64,000 nucleotides of DNA, from NCBI GenBank assembly GCA_032173965.1, contig JAVUNC010000025.1, positions 17,622,001-17,686,000 of the forward strand, written 5' to 3'. Below, piece after piece: positions 31,137 through 45,100 of this stretch. Position 1 is the stretch's first letter; every line of letters starts with the position of its first letter. The translations under genes and the position numbers were made by a program. The stretch comes from Sitta carolinensis. Lineage: Eukaryota > Chordata > Aves > Passeriformes > Sittidae. A model generated the notes under the pieces. It was not told the DNA's origin. It ran no database searches and saw only the letters and a list, made by a program, of their open reading frames with translations.

Positions 31137-31510
31137 TGCTGAGGTTGACAGGCACCTCTAGAGATTGTGTGGTCCAGCTCACTGCTCAGACATGGGTCAC
31201 CCAGAGCAGGCTGGGTGAGCAGTGATCAGGTTTTGAGTATCCCCAAGGATGGAGACTCCATAACCTCTGTAAGGACCTGCTTCTTGGTTGACCAAAATGG
31301 AAAAAGTGTTTCTTATGTTTCAATTGAATTTCAGGCAACTCAGAGTACCCGCTGCATTGCCACTGAGCACTGCTGCCAAGAGTCTGCCTCCCTCTCCTTC
31401 ACTCCTCCTCACTGAGTATCTGTACACTCTGGTATGGTCCCCTCACACCTTCTCCTCTGCCACATAAACAGCCCCAGCTCTCTCAACATCTCCCTGCATG
31501 ACCTGAAAGA
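31137..31510 (-). mobile_element. CR1 LINE fragment, 3' region, diverged
   Basis: Read on the + strand this is the complement of a CR1 3' region: TTGACAGGCACCTCTAGAGA, TGGTCCAGCTC, a GGTCACCCAGAGCAGGCTGG block, GGATGGAGACTCCATAACCT, a GTGTTTCTTATGTTTCAATT segment, ATTGCCACTGAGCACTGCTG, and CAGCCCCAGCTCTCTCAACA near the end. The order of blocks is that of avian CR1 in reverse. The element is therefore on the - strand, sense with EGLN1. It is diverged, with a small deletion after the CATAACCTCT block. Confidence 0.8.
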
Positions 31511-34500
31511 GCAAATCCACCACTATGAACAGTGCTACTGCCTGGTTGATGCGCTGTCAGAGAGGGGCTAAAGCAGACACAAATAAGGCTGAGCCAAACA
31601 GAAGTGCAATTCAGTCAGCATCTATTTCACTGGGCATCATCCAGTGTGCCAGCTGAAAAGGAGTCAGTTTAAGATGCCCTTATCGACTGGCCACAGTTTC
31701 CTTTCTCACAGCAGTAAGGCTGCATGCCAGCTGCCTGAACAACAACGCAGCAACCACTGAAACTGGAAAGGCCCAATGCCTTCAGCAGAGAACAGACCAC
31801 ACACTGTTCAAATACAGCAGAAGCTGTAGAGGGATCTTGGCATCCACGGCAAGGTTTAGCTGCTTGAACAGATGCTTGAACAGGACAGACAGCAGCAAGA
31901 GAGAGATGTTATTAACCAATGATAAACTGCTTTGGAAACCTTACACCTGTTGCATCCCTGGACTTTTTCACAGCACAGAGAACTTAAATGTAAGAGAATT
32001 GCTGCCTAAAAGTTCAGACAAGTTTTTAATCTATGGCAATTAAAATTCCACATTATCACAACAGTCAGGCTAAACCATTATTGAAACTTTTTTGTTTCAT
32101 TTGACTAGCAACTTCAAGAATGTTTAAACTATATAACTGCAGACATCTGATCCACTCAAACAGGACCCTGGCACACCAGAAAGGCAGCAAACCACAGCAA
32201 GAATATGCCCAGCAGAGAATCCTGCAGCCTCTGCCACCTCACCAAGAATTTCAAGCTATCAACGGAACAAATTGATGTGAATTGATAATACAAGCTCTTC
32301 CTGGAAGCAGATTTAAAAAATCTTCATACAAAAAGACAAATCAAACAAAACAAACAAAACCCAGGAAAAATAAACCAAACCAAGCAAATACATATAAGGC
32401 ACTGAAGTCTTCAGCATTTAGTGCATTTTATGACTTTACAGTCAATGCAACAATTCCTCCACCCTGCTAGGACCAAAAGGAAAAACTCTCTCACTGCATT
32501 CACCTTTGTATCATTTTCAACATCATGTTTGTCTTTGCTGAAACAAAGCAAGGCAGTCTCAGGCTCTGCTCTCACTGAAGCACATTGAGGTGACGCAGCA
32601 GCATCTCCTCAAAGTTGTACACAATTTCTACAATGCAGAATGCCTTCATGTTCAAACTATGTGCTCTTAGCTGGTCCGAGTCTAAATGAATGTGTGGGCA
32701 TTAAAACCCTTTTTCTCTTTAGGCCCCGTTAGTTACCCTACAGGTATGGACTTCACCTCTTGGTCAGAGCACTCTGCACACAACGTATCGATAACCACCC
32801 GACCTCCACACACAACCTCTGTGCAGACGTGCAGGCACACACACTACTACTCGATTCCTATTTATTACACCATACGCTAACTAAAGTACTCTCAAGCAGT
32901 TTTAAGTTAAATACCAAAGAACAAGAAAGTCTTCAAGTGCAAGCAGCTGTTACGTGCATAAAAGCATTGCTCTATTTTTGACAGACGCTGCCCTGGAACA
33001 GCGAGTGGATTTTGACCTGAAGCTTACAACGGCCACTTACCAGCTAATTCTGGCACAAGCCTGCACTGGAAACATGCCTGACCACCCATCATTAACCACC
33101 AAGCTTCAGAAACTCAAAGGAGTTTACAAGGATTTCATCAGCACCAAACAACTTCCCCCAAAGGTCTCAAAGACTAGCATTAGTCCTCCTTCTGAAGGGT
33201 CTAAATAAGTCACAAATGCAGAAGACAAAAAGGGTATCATAAATAACGATTATTTCACTCAGTAGTAACTGCAAAGTCAAATAACTCTACTGTTCTATTC
33301 ACTAAAAATACTGCTTTCAAAGTACCATTTTCTTATCGGAGTGTAAAAAACATGACAATGAATAAAGAACTTGAATAGATATAATCTGAGTATGTTGATT
33401 TCCAAAAAACACTTGTACAGTCCTTGTATTGTCTGCAGTCATTCCCCCACTGAAAAGTAACAAAATACAGCAGCACAAGAGCCAGGGAACCCCACAAGTG
33501 TCCTACTGAAGAATTCACTAACTGACCCACTCAAAACAGTCCCCAAATTAATTTTGAACTGAAAAAAGCGCTGCCTTTGTACAAGAGCTGTCTAAGGAGC
33601 CTAAAGAGAAACTATTTAGTCTCTGGATAGGCAACAAGAAATTTTTGCTTTATATAGAGTATCCGTTTCCCTTTTATAACAAGTTTCCTCTCTGCTGCAG
33701 GAGAAAGCCTTCATTTAAATTCCAAGTATGCTACATACATACCTAGAGGCACAAACACACGTACTAGCACCCGGTACAGAACAACAGAGAAGCAACTAGA
33801 AAGACAGATTCTTCCAAAAATCCAATAGCAATCTAGCCTGTTCAAGCTAAGAGCCATCAGATATTAATCAAGACAGGCTAAATCCAACTAAATTATAAAT
33901 CTGATGAATGTGGTAAATACCACAGAAGAGAATAATATGTCACCAATTTATTTTTTCAGGAAATAGCTGGCAACCTATTCAGAAATTAAGCACCATCTAG
34001 AAAAAAGGAAAACATCTCTCAACCAACCAGTTAAGGTTACTGAATACGACTAACCCAGGGATCTGAGAACTGCTGTTCAGACAGTCCTATGACTTGGCAG
34101 GACATCACTTGCAAAGAATTTCAGTCCAAGAGGCCACGGGGAAGGGAAGACAGCTCTTCCTCTTGAGCTATACAGCTATGATGAGAAGTATCCCGCTTGA
34201 TTCTTAGGCAGTATTACATGAGCTCATTCTGTGAAGAAGAGACGGCACAGAACATCAAAGCAGCAACATGGTCAAAAAAATCATTGATATCACCGACAGG
34301 AAAATATTAATTATCCACAGTGTACTGAAATCACTGATGAGTACAAACTACAATGTTACAGGTTCCTTATCTCCAGAACAGTAACAACAAAAAAAAAATG
34401 AACTCCAGTAACAGTCAAAAATGGCTTGGAAAATCAAGTAACAAACCAACCCAAAATTTTATACAGCTATCCTAATGCACCAGGCAACAGGGAGGAAATG

Positions 34501-35825
34501 AGCAGGACATCAAATGTGAAATAGTACTGAAACTGCCCATATCAGAGAGAGGCCCTGAAGAACAAGTACTGGAGCTGGCACAAGGGTATGGGGCTCAGCA
34601 GGGACCCTCCTTACCAGCAACAAGCTGCAGCAGACTGCTCATGGCAGGTGACACCAATCCAGCTCAGGCTTGAAACAGAGAAGTCAAGAACATCTTTGAT
34701 GCTAATAAAACTCTAGAATAATGGACAGGAACAGCAAATAAGCTGAAGAGTAGGTTGGTTTTGAAGCTGGGAATGTGGGGAAAATCAATTTTCATGTGGA
34801 GAAAATATATGTTTCCACTGTACATGTTACATGGAATCACCTGGTGGGTAGACGAGCAAAGTTTCTGTATAAAACTGTTGCAAGAAAAATTCTTGGAGGA
34901 TAGAAGAATGCATTTCTGATAGCAAGAACCTAGTCACACTGAACATAAAAGGCAAAAAAAAAAGAAAAGAAAGAAAAAAATACATAGCTAGCAAAGATTT
35001 CTTCAAATGTGTTTGAATTTTCAAGGGCAAATTTTGGGAGAATTAGACTCCAAGTGCTAAACTAAGGCTGTAGTTTGGCAAACACTTTAAACTGGCATAA
35101 ATTTGCATTGCTGCTGAAAGAAAGTCTCACCATCTGCCAGTCCTCTGTGCCAGCACAAACATCTGAACACTGAATCAGGAGCACTTCTTTTGCCAATTTA
35201 TTTTTCAGATGGATCAGTTCCCCAAACCAGTTCACAGGATGGCCATGTAAATACTTGTGCTGGCAAAGAAGAGTGACTACTTCTCCAGCACTGCCAGCCC
35301 AAAATGTTCATTGAGCTACAGCCTCACACATAGGGATGTGGAGAAGTTCTAGCAGTCACAGGTGGTGCTTCCCACCCTTGGACACTCTACATTCATACCA
35401 CACTTCAAAGCTGCAAAACCACACAGCTGCTCCTCAGACGGCAGCATATTTCTGTAATCTTCTTGAGTAGGAGAACCTGTCAGAATCTCAGCAATGTTAA
35501 GGACAGCTGTAAACAAGAGTCTTTTCTGGATGTTGCTGTGCTTCTTAGTGAAAAGATCATCTGCAGGAGAAACCCCAGTCAGTCTTCTGATCATCTGCTT
35601 CACCTGGGACCCATAAGGAACAACAAATGAAAATTATAGTCATCACATGTCAAGGTTCTACTCCAATAGGGATTTAAGAACTGTGTGTGGGCTATTGTGT
35701 ATCCATGAATCACCACACAATCCTTCACTGACCAGCACACTCATCTACAAGAAAACACCATCACCAACAGAAGCGCTGCTGTCAGGGAAAGAACCAACAA
35801 ATAAGGATGAGCATTGGTCAAAGTC

Positions 35826-35870
35826 TGTATGACCTATGACCTATATGTATGACCTACATGTATGACCTCT
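35826..35870. repeat. Short tandem repeat with TATGACCTA core
   Basis: Four imperfect copies of TATGACCTAyATG within 45 nt. It is a local tandem duplication in EGLN1 intron 1. Confidence 0.8.
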
Positions 35871-38595
35871 ATCAAGGTCAAGCAACATAAGTGAGTACTG
35901 GGAGACTGAGAGAGATCTACCTACACTTTCCCACAACTCAGCGGCAAATTCAAACCCATACATGAGGTCATTCGCTAGGAAACAACCAGATCAATGTTTT
36001 CTAACAAGAAATAAATTCAAGGTGTGACAGTGAAATGATCTCCAGCATGATACAGGAGGATCAATGTAATCACACGTGCCACAAGCAAACTGAAGGGAAG
36101 CCCCCCACTTTACAGACGTTCCTAAGCCCAGATGTGCAGTCACAGCTCTTGGGACCTTCAGCCAGAACAAGACTTAGCCAAGCTGCACGCCTGCCCCTGT
36201 GCTTGCTCTCCTTTCTTCTACCAGAGTTTTGGCATCATCATCACTTTCCAGTACCTGCTTGATTGCCAAGTTCTTATTCCCTACCTCTTATTTTTCATTT
36301 GTCTTCTTATTGCCACACATGCTTACAGTTATATTTTGTAGAATAAGATATAGTGGAAAGAACACCCATAAATCTTACTTTTCCTTGGTAACAGTAATCC
36401 AACATGTTTGTAGAAAAGCTGCAACATAAATAAGTAACAAGAGCAGAGAGCCTCTTCTGTACAGTTTATAAAAAAGCTAACAGCAGGGTATGAGAAATCC
36501 ACTCACTCCTGGAGAATTATTTTCTAAAGAAGCATTACTAACTTTGAAAGAACCTAATTTAATAGGGCACAATCAGAATAGTCTGAATCAAGAGTCCTCT
36601 AGGTCTTCAGAAAATCTCCAGGATCTCCAGAGTAAGAGATGAGCAACTGCCAGAAAAATCAGAAAAACAAGTTTGCACGACATGTAGCAAATAAAGCAAT
36701 TTTTAAAGCTACAGGTGGCTGAGAAGCAGTGGATGCCACTGGCATACCAGCAGAGAAGAGAGCATTAAAATGCAGCAACTTGAACAGGATTGGTCTCCTG
36801 ACAGGTTTTTACACGTATGAATGAAGGAAACACTAAAGGTATGCAACAGGGCCTGTCAAACTGTCTATGTAATGTCCTTCCAACAAAAGACATGGGGTAG
36901 GGTTTAGGAGATGGTTGGCACTGGGTGTAATGGTGAGCAGAAAGAGGAATAGCTGATGGATCAGATGTCTGGTTATATGGAGATTATTAGGAACCCAGTC
37001 CACAACTGGGAAGTTGCAGTACTACTCCAGGACCAGTAAAGGATGTAAACCTCAGATCAGCAGAGTCCACAATACGGAAAGAGAAAGCCAGCAAAAAATC
37101 ATAAACCTGCACCCACCCTTAACCCCTTCTTCATGTTCCATATGGGGAAGGAGGAAAAAACCTTCTCACATGGGTGAGATTCAGGACGATTTCCTTTCCT
37201 GATTTTGATGAGCAGGCTTTTATCTCCAGTAGATATGTAAGAACAGGATACACAGGAAACAGAAATACATGCACGTACAAATGTGGCAACTGATAAGACA
37301 AAGGAAAAAAAAAGAGAATTTATGAAAAGATGAAAGAAGAAAAAATTAGAAAATAACAGGAAGTAGGAGAAAGACACTAGAGCTCAAATATGCAAGTATG
37401 TACCGTGGTCTGCTCGAGAAAAGAAGGAAGCAGAGTCTGGAAAGAAAGAGAACAAAAGCAAGGAATGCAGTAAATCAAGATTTCCAAGATGAGTAAATAG
37501 TTAGCCATTCTCTTATACTTGCTGCTGTCTCCACACACCTCAAAGGTACTTGGCTAGTTTATAACTACTGCTGTATAGATGTCTTTAAGGCTGGAGAGCA
37601 ATTGGCTGACACTCAGGACTAGGAGGAACCGCAACAGTTTAAGTAGATTAGCTCTAAGTGGCCCAGGTAGTCTAGAGAAAACATCTGGCAGAGACTTTAA
37701 AATATAAAATCTCAGGCTACAATCAACATTTTACCTTATTTCATGTTCTTTGCCTTAATGGACTGGCCCTGGTGAATGTAACTCAGTTTGAATTAGATCC
37801 TATTAACATATAGCTTTCTCCCCGACAGGCAGGTTTACAAACCAAGAGATTTGGGGTATATATACCTCAGACCCATTTCTTCTTGCTTTTTAATACATTT
37901 CTAGAAAGTTTATAGAAGTGATGGGAAGTTCAATGCCAACACCACCAATGGGTTACAAGTTACATGGTTACAAGAAGTTATTCGAAATTATACTCCAGGT
38001 ATCATCTGCTTCTGTTTATTCAACTGACATAAATCTCCAAGAGTGAGCGACAGTTTTCATTCTGCTCTTGCTTGAATTTTAGGGAACTGAGCTTTCCTGC
38101 ATACTAAAAGCTCTGATTTCTGTGGGGAAATAAGCAAGGGAAAGTGAGAAAAAGTAATGCATTTCTGTGCCACCAAGGAGTAAAGTATTGTGCTTTTACT
38201 GATCTGATGCCTGCACCTGTTCTGATCCCCCAAACAAAGGGGTTTCAAGCAGCGACTGAAAACCAAGCAGGAACGTAAAATACAGTAGTTCAGGAATTAC
38301 AGGCATGATTCAGGACTTCAACTCCAAAAGCCCCGGCACCTATTCTTTATAGAAGCATACCACTCACATAAAAACAGAAGCAGTATTCCTTTTTGCTGCA
38401 TAAAATTGAAATCCAGTAAAACCACTGATATTTTCAGAGTGCAAGTTTGAAGACTTGAAGATATTTAAGACTGCCTGAAAGATAAACTGACTTAGAAAAG
38501 TCCTGCAGGGATTTGTGAGGACTCTATACCATGTTCCCATTGAAAAGTTCTAGCACAGTACTGATTCAACTGAAGAAATGCAAAGACAGCATTAC

Positions 38596-38621
38596 AAAAA
38601 AAAAAAAAAAAAAAAAAAAAA
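38596..38621. repeat. Poly(A) run
   Basis: About 26 uninterrupted A on the + strand in intron 1. No retroposed body is recognised next to it. Confidence 0.95.
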
Positions 38622-39598
38622 TTCCCACCCTCTTTTCTTTATCACAAGAGTTTCCTGCGCCCTGAACAAATCCAGGGCTGTTTTCTGCCGTCCAGTTTCT
38701 CCCTTCCTCCCTCCCGCAGCTTCCTACCAGCTCAGATTCTGCAGCTGCAGCAACAACAGTCCATCTGTGACAGTGCAACCACCTCGGCAGGATGACTCCT
38801 ACCATTTCACTGGGTTCCTTATACTTTAACAGAGGTAGCAAAGTCTGAAGGGACTTCACCCTCTTCTTTTTTTTTTTAAACTGAAAAGATACTAATGAAT
38901 ATTCATTACTGGCTCTCTACCAAGGGAATGAATTTTATTTAAAGGACTGGAAGGGAATCGCAAATTAGGCTAATACAATGGGAGATTTTGACTCAGTTCT
39001 CTGATCTAGAAATAGAGCTAAGGAGTAAGACTGATGAGAGTAAAATAAAAACTCTGCCCAAAGCCGCCCTGCTCCACGGCTGAGACTCCGCTGCCTGCCA
39101 CAACAACACTTGCCAGAGTGATGCACTGTAACTCACGGGTTTATTGTGCTAGCGGGGCACTCACTCACTGATGCGGGTTTCCTGACCACATTTTTAAGTC
39201 CTGCACCTGGCAGGCCACATCCTGAGCCAAGGCTTACCCAAACCCGGCCCATTCATGCGAACGCTATGCACAAGGGGTTCCACGCTCTCCAGCCAGCGCC
39301 GCTGCCGGGACACTCGCAATGAGCGCCCTGCTTCCCGGAGCCCGTCAGAGCACTGCTGCCCCGGTCTTTTCCGGGAGACCACGAAAGGACTCGCATTTCA
39401 ATACTCATCACCTAGCGGATAAGCGTCCAGGTCAAGGGGTTTTTAACAAAACACAGGCATATAAAAGAGATCACCTTTTTTTTCCTGCAGACAAACCCTT
39501 CTGCACCTCCCCGGTAGACAGCAAGCCCCAGGCTGCCCGGGGTACAGCGACCCGCCCGTCGAGGCTGGCTCGAGGTCCCGCCGCGGCTGGGCGTGAGT

Positions 39599-41253
<1,655 letters not shown>

Positions 41254-41685
41254 GGCGCTGGTGGTGCCGCCGCAGCCCCGCTCCGCCGGGTTGTGTTATG
41301 TAAGGAGGCGGGCGGGAGCGGCGCTAACGCGGGCCCCCGCCCGGCCGCGCGGGGAGGGAGCGCTCACTGCATCATGGCCGCCCCGCTCCGGCTCCGCCGA
41401 GGCCCACGCCGCCCTCCACTTCCGCCGGCCCGCGGCCTCCTCCGGCGCGCGGGGGTCCGCGCCGGCTCCCTGCGCCGCTAACGCTGCTTAGCGCCGCCTC
41501 ATCGCCGCCCCGCCGGCGGCGGAACGGCCGAAGGGGAGCGGGTTGGCGCGGTGCGCGCCTGCCTTCCGCTCCCCGCCGGCCTCTCTACCCGGTGCAGCAC
41601 GGGCCGGCGCGGCCGCCGCCTCTGCCCACCGCGCCTCCGTCGCTGTGCCGGGGCGAGGAGGAGGAGGCGCCACTCCAGAGGCCCG

Positions 41686-41696
41686 CTGTGCACGTA
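41686..41696 (-). promoter_or_regulatory. EGLN1: Candidate hypoxia response element (HIF site plus CACAG ancillary)
   Basis: On the EGLN1 strand the sequence is GCGTACGTGCACAGCGGGC. It holds the HIF core RCGTG as TACGTGC and directly abuts CACAG, the ancillary word seen next to the HIF sites of EPO and VEGFA. It is about 435 nt upstream of the ATG within the CpG island. A functional HRE in the proximal promoter of mammalian PHD2 is established, giving feedback control by HIF. That this site is its counterpart is inference from motif and position. Confidence 0.65.
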
Positions 41697-41732
41697 CGCC
41701 ACTTCCAGCCCGCCAGCGCCGCCGGCGCGTCA

Positions 41733-41767
41733 GGCGGGCGGGGCCGGGCGGGCGGGGCCGGGCCGGG
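41733..41767. promoter_or_regulatory. EGLN1: GC-box (Sp/KLF) cluster
   Basis: Two overlapping repeats of GGCGGGCGGGGCC followed by GGGCCGGGG. They lie about 40 nt upstream (on the gene strand) of the candidate HRE. These are typical Sp1-family sites in CpG-island promoters. Confidence 0.7.
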
Positions 41768-42150
41768 GTAGCCGCGTCCTCCGTGCAGCGGCGGGAGGGG
41801 CTGAGCGGCGCCGCCGCAGCCGCCGGGCCCGGCGCTGGGCGCACGGACGAGCGTTGAGCCGCATCGGGGCGGCTGCAGTGCTCCTTTTCCCCTGTGACGA
41901 GCGCGGCCTTCCTGGCAGGGGGGAAATTGTTGGGGGGGTGTCGCCGGTCTGGGCTGCCGTGGCCGCCCCATCGTCGCTGGGCAGGTCGGTAATGTGCGGG
42001 TGCCAGTGACTCCAGTAACGAGCTGCCCCGCCGCCCCTGCAGGGTGCGAGGCGGGGGCACCGAGGAGCGGCGGGTGACGTGGAAGCCGGGCACTGTGGCT
42101 TGAACGACAGGCAGCGTGGCGGCACCCGGCTACAGCGGAGGGCCAGGTTT

Positions 42151-45100
42151 TGTCACTCCCGTAGGCCCCAAAATATTCCCGCAGGATAGCTGGTAGAGCG
42201 GGAGAAATATGGGCTGTCTCGTTCATAGATAGCACGTGGCTTGTGTCCCGCCTAACGGGGTGGTAATAAAGGCCGGAGCTAGGCTGATGGAGAAAAGAAA
42301 AAGCAAAAAGCAGGAAGAAGGGGCCCGTCGATGCAGCTGCCAAAACAAGGCGAGGCCAGGAGTTGGGGCCTGTGCTGTGATGACCACGGCAAAGTCCCTG
42401 ACAGGAAAAAGGAAGCTCGTTTGGGAGAGCAGTGCTGCTGGAGGGACAAAGGGCTCTGCTCTGTCACGTCGGTTGTCAGAAGCCACATGGGAATCTGGAC
42501 TCCTCTGAGGTGATGTTTAAGTTTCCACTGATCCAACTGACCATGGCTTTGTTGGCTGGCTAGTTTAGGAAAGTAGAGTGCATTCTGCAGTTTCCTGCAG
42601 TACAGCCCAACGCAGTGGTAGCCTGGTGCTTCAGAGCCGTGTGGTGCGGCAAGCAATGATTCCTCCTGGGCTGGGTGTTCTCCCACCCATCTTCTCTGAG
42701 AACCATTTGGTGAACAGACTGCAAGTACCTGCTCCGTGGGCTGGGCTGGAGAGAAATGATGCGTACCGTTGGTCTACACTGCCTGTGAGCTAAGCAAATC
42801 CATTCTAAAGCCCAAGAAGTGTAAAATACATGAGCCAATGTACAAATCTTGAGGTAGAAAGGTGAAATGAATCCTCTAGTTGGTAACCCAGAGGCTGCCA
42901 CAGGACTTCACTTTCCACATGACTTTGGATAAGTGATTTGTTCTCTGCCACTGTAGAAGAGGAATACTAATGCTTTTGCTTCTCACAGGCTTTTGTGAGG
43001 TTTAACACTGTAATATACTTGTATTATAGTAAGATGACTATGTATGCAATTAAAGTGGTTTAGTTCTTATCTCTCCTTTAGGACTGGATTTAAGATTGAT
43101 TGGCATAGTAATAGGATTTGGAGGAATGTTAGGCACTGAGTATACTATATGAAGGACGTAGGAGAAATAAAGTGTACCAAGTACAAGTGCCTTATGGCAC
43201 ATATGTGAAAAATGAGAAGGAAGACCAGGGTGAATTATTTGAAAGGCAAAAGGAGTACTGAGGGGACAAGGTCATGAAAGCCCACAATTGATAAAATTTC
43301 AAGGTGAATATGACTAGTGAGCTCCAAGGGTGAATTAAAAGCAACAACCACCAAAGAAAAAAAACCAGAAGGTGGCAAATGAACTGGAAAAGATGGAAAC
43401 TAAATCGAAAATTCCAGATTAGTAATTTATTTGTGGTAAGGGCAGAAAGAACTGAGTTTTAAATCCAGAGCATGAAGTGGACAGAATTTTTATTTAATGA
43501 GAGTTTTTCTTTCAATTATAAGTATATGAGGTATGTAAAAAATACTAGACTTAGGCATTCCTCTAGCATGCTTTAAGATGAGATTAATTCAGCTGATTTC
43601 CTTGGACTTGAAGCATTGTTAAACCTGAATAAATGAGAAGAGTCAAGGCTGTTATTCTCAAAAACTTGAGAAACTGCAAACAGTGGTGTTCTGCCAGTAG
43701 AAACTGAAGAGTTAAAGATCTGTTGCATTTATTGTATACTCCTTCAGCAAACACAATGGAGATGAAAGTCACAAACTTGAAACTCAATCATCCAACCATG
43801 AAACAACTAAGAAAAAGACCAAGGCATAAATATGGTGCCTGGCTAAAATCTAATGATAATTATTAATTTACAGGCTAATTTGGCCTCAAGTCTTCTGTTC
43901 TTTCCCTCTCTTTTTCACATGTCTTTTGGGATGCAATTAAAGGTCTTAGTTTTCACATTTGCTAATGTGCTAACCTACTTCAGATTGTCTTGACATCATA
44001 CTCTTTCACAGCATGGTCAACAGAAATACCAAGTTCAACAAAATCTGTCTTTGTGTGTATGAAGCATTTGCCTTATTATTGCAGCACTAGACCAGTGACA
44101 CAAAACTTAATGAAGGTTGTTTCGCAGTGACAAAGCAGTGTTGAGGAGCAGCGGTGGTAAGGAAACTCAGGAAGACAATGAGTATTTATATTACAGTAAT
44201 GTCTGCAACATGCTAGAAATGTTTTCCAAGCATATAAGACTATTCATTGCCAAAGAACTTGTTCCTTAGAAAATGATGTAAGGACAAAGCACAAGAAAAA
44301 GCAACATATGGTATACAAAGTAAAACGATCAATATGATGGTTGCCAGAACAGAGGAGGAAGGGAGTTCTTTCTCTTTCTTTTCAGCTGGTTACTCTTCAC
44401 TTGGTCCCTAAAGTGGCCTTTCAAAGGTAGCTAATTTCTTGTCTGTGTCAGTGAATATTGGAAAAGAGCTTTACTGGTGACTAGGTAATGATGAGATGTA
44501 CCGCTTTGCAAAGAATGCAGTGAAAAGTCTTTAAAATTAAATACCAGTCATGATGAGGATGTTGTGGGAAAAACTTAGTGCAAGGTTGTACTTTTTTTAT
44601 CACCACTTAGAGATGGCTCTGATATGTTTATTAGAAAGGGGAAAAAAAAGGTTGGTCAATGAGTAACTTTTCTGTTTTTATTAAGTAGTCATAATAGCTG
44701 CATTTATACCATGCTTTAGATAGCTTGCATACTGCAGTGCTGAGATTATATAAGCAACCAAAAAATAATCTTTGAAGCCCTGGGAGAAGGGGAATGCAGA
44801 GTAACAAGATAATAGAAGGTGACAAAGTCAGTTTAGAAATAAAGCTTAAATTAAAAGTAATCTCAAATTTAGTTTTGCTGTGAATGGGGAAAAAAGGGCT
44901 TGGCTGAGCTTTTCAGTGCTGCCTCTTGGAAGCTACATGTACTCCTGAGGTGGGTGGTAGCGTCAGGTATAAGTGAAACAGATACATGTCCACAACAGCA
45001 TCATAATTGCAAGTCGGAGCTCGGGGGCTTGTAGCATTTGCTCTCCTCCTCCCAGACCACTCCACCGTGTTCTTCAGCCTGACTGCTGCTATTCCACTTA

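Noticed and set aside
41585..42343. 252-codon open frame on the - strand upstream of EGLN1, starting with a hydrophobic stretch
   Set aside because: It lies in the CpG-island promoter and 5' UTR region, overlaps other long frames on both strands, and has no recognisable domain despite a signal-peptide-like start.
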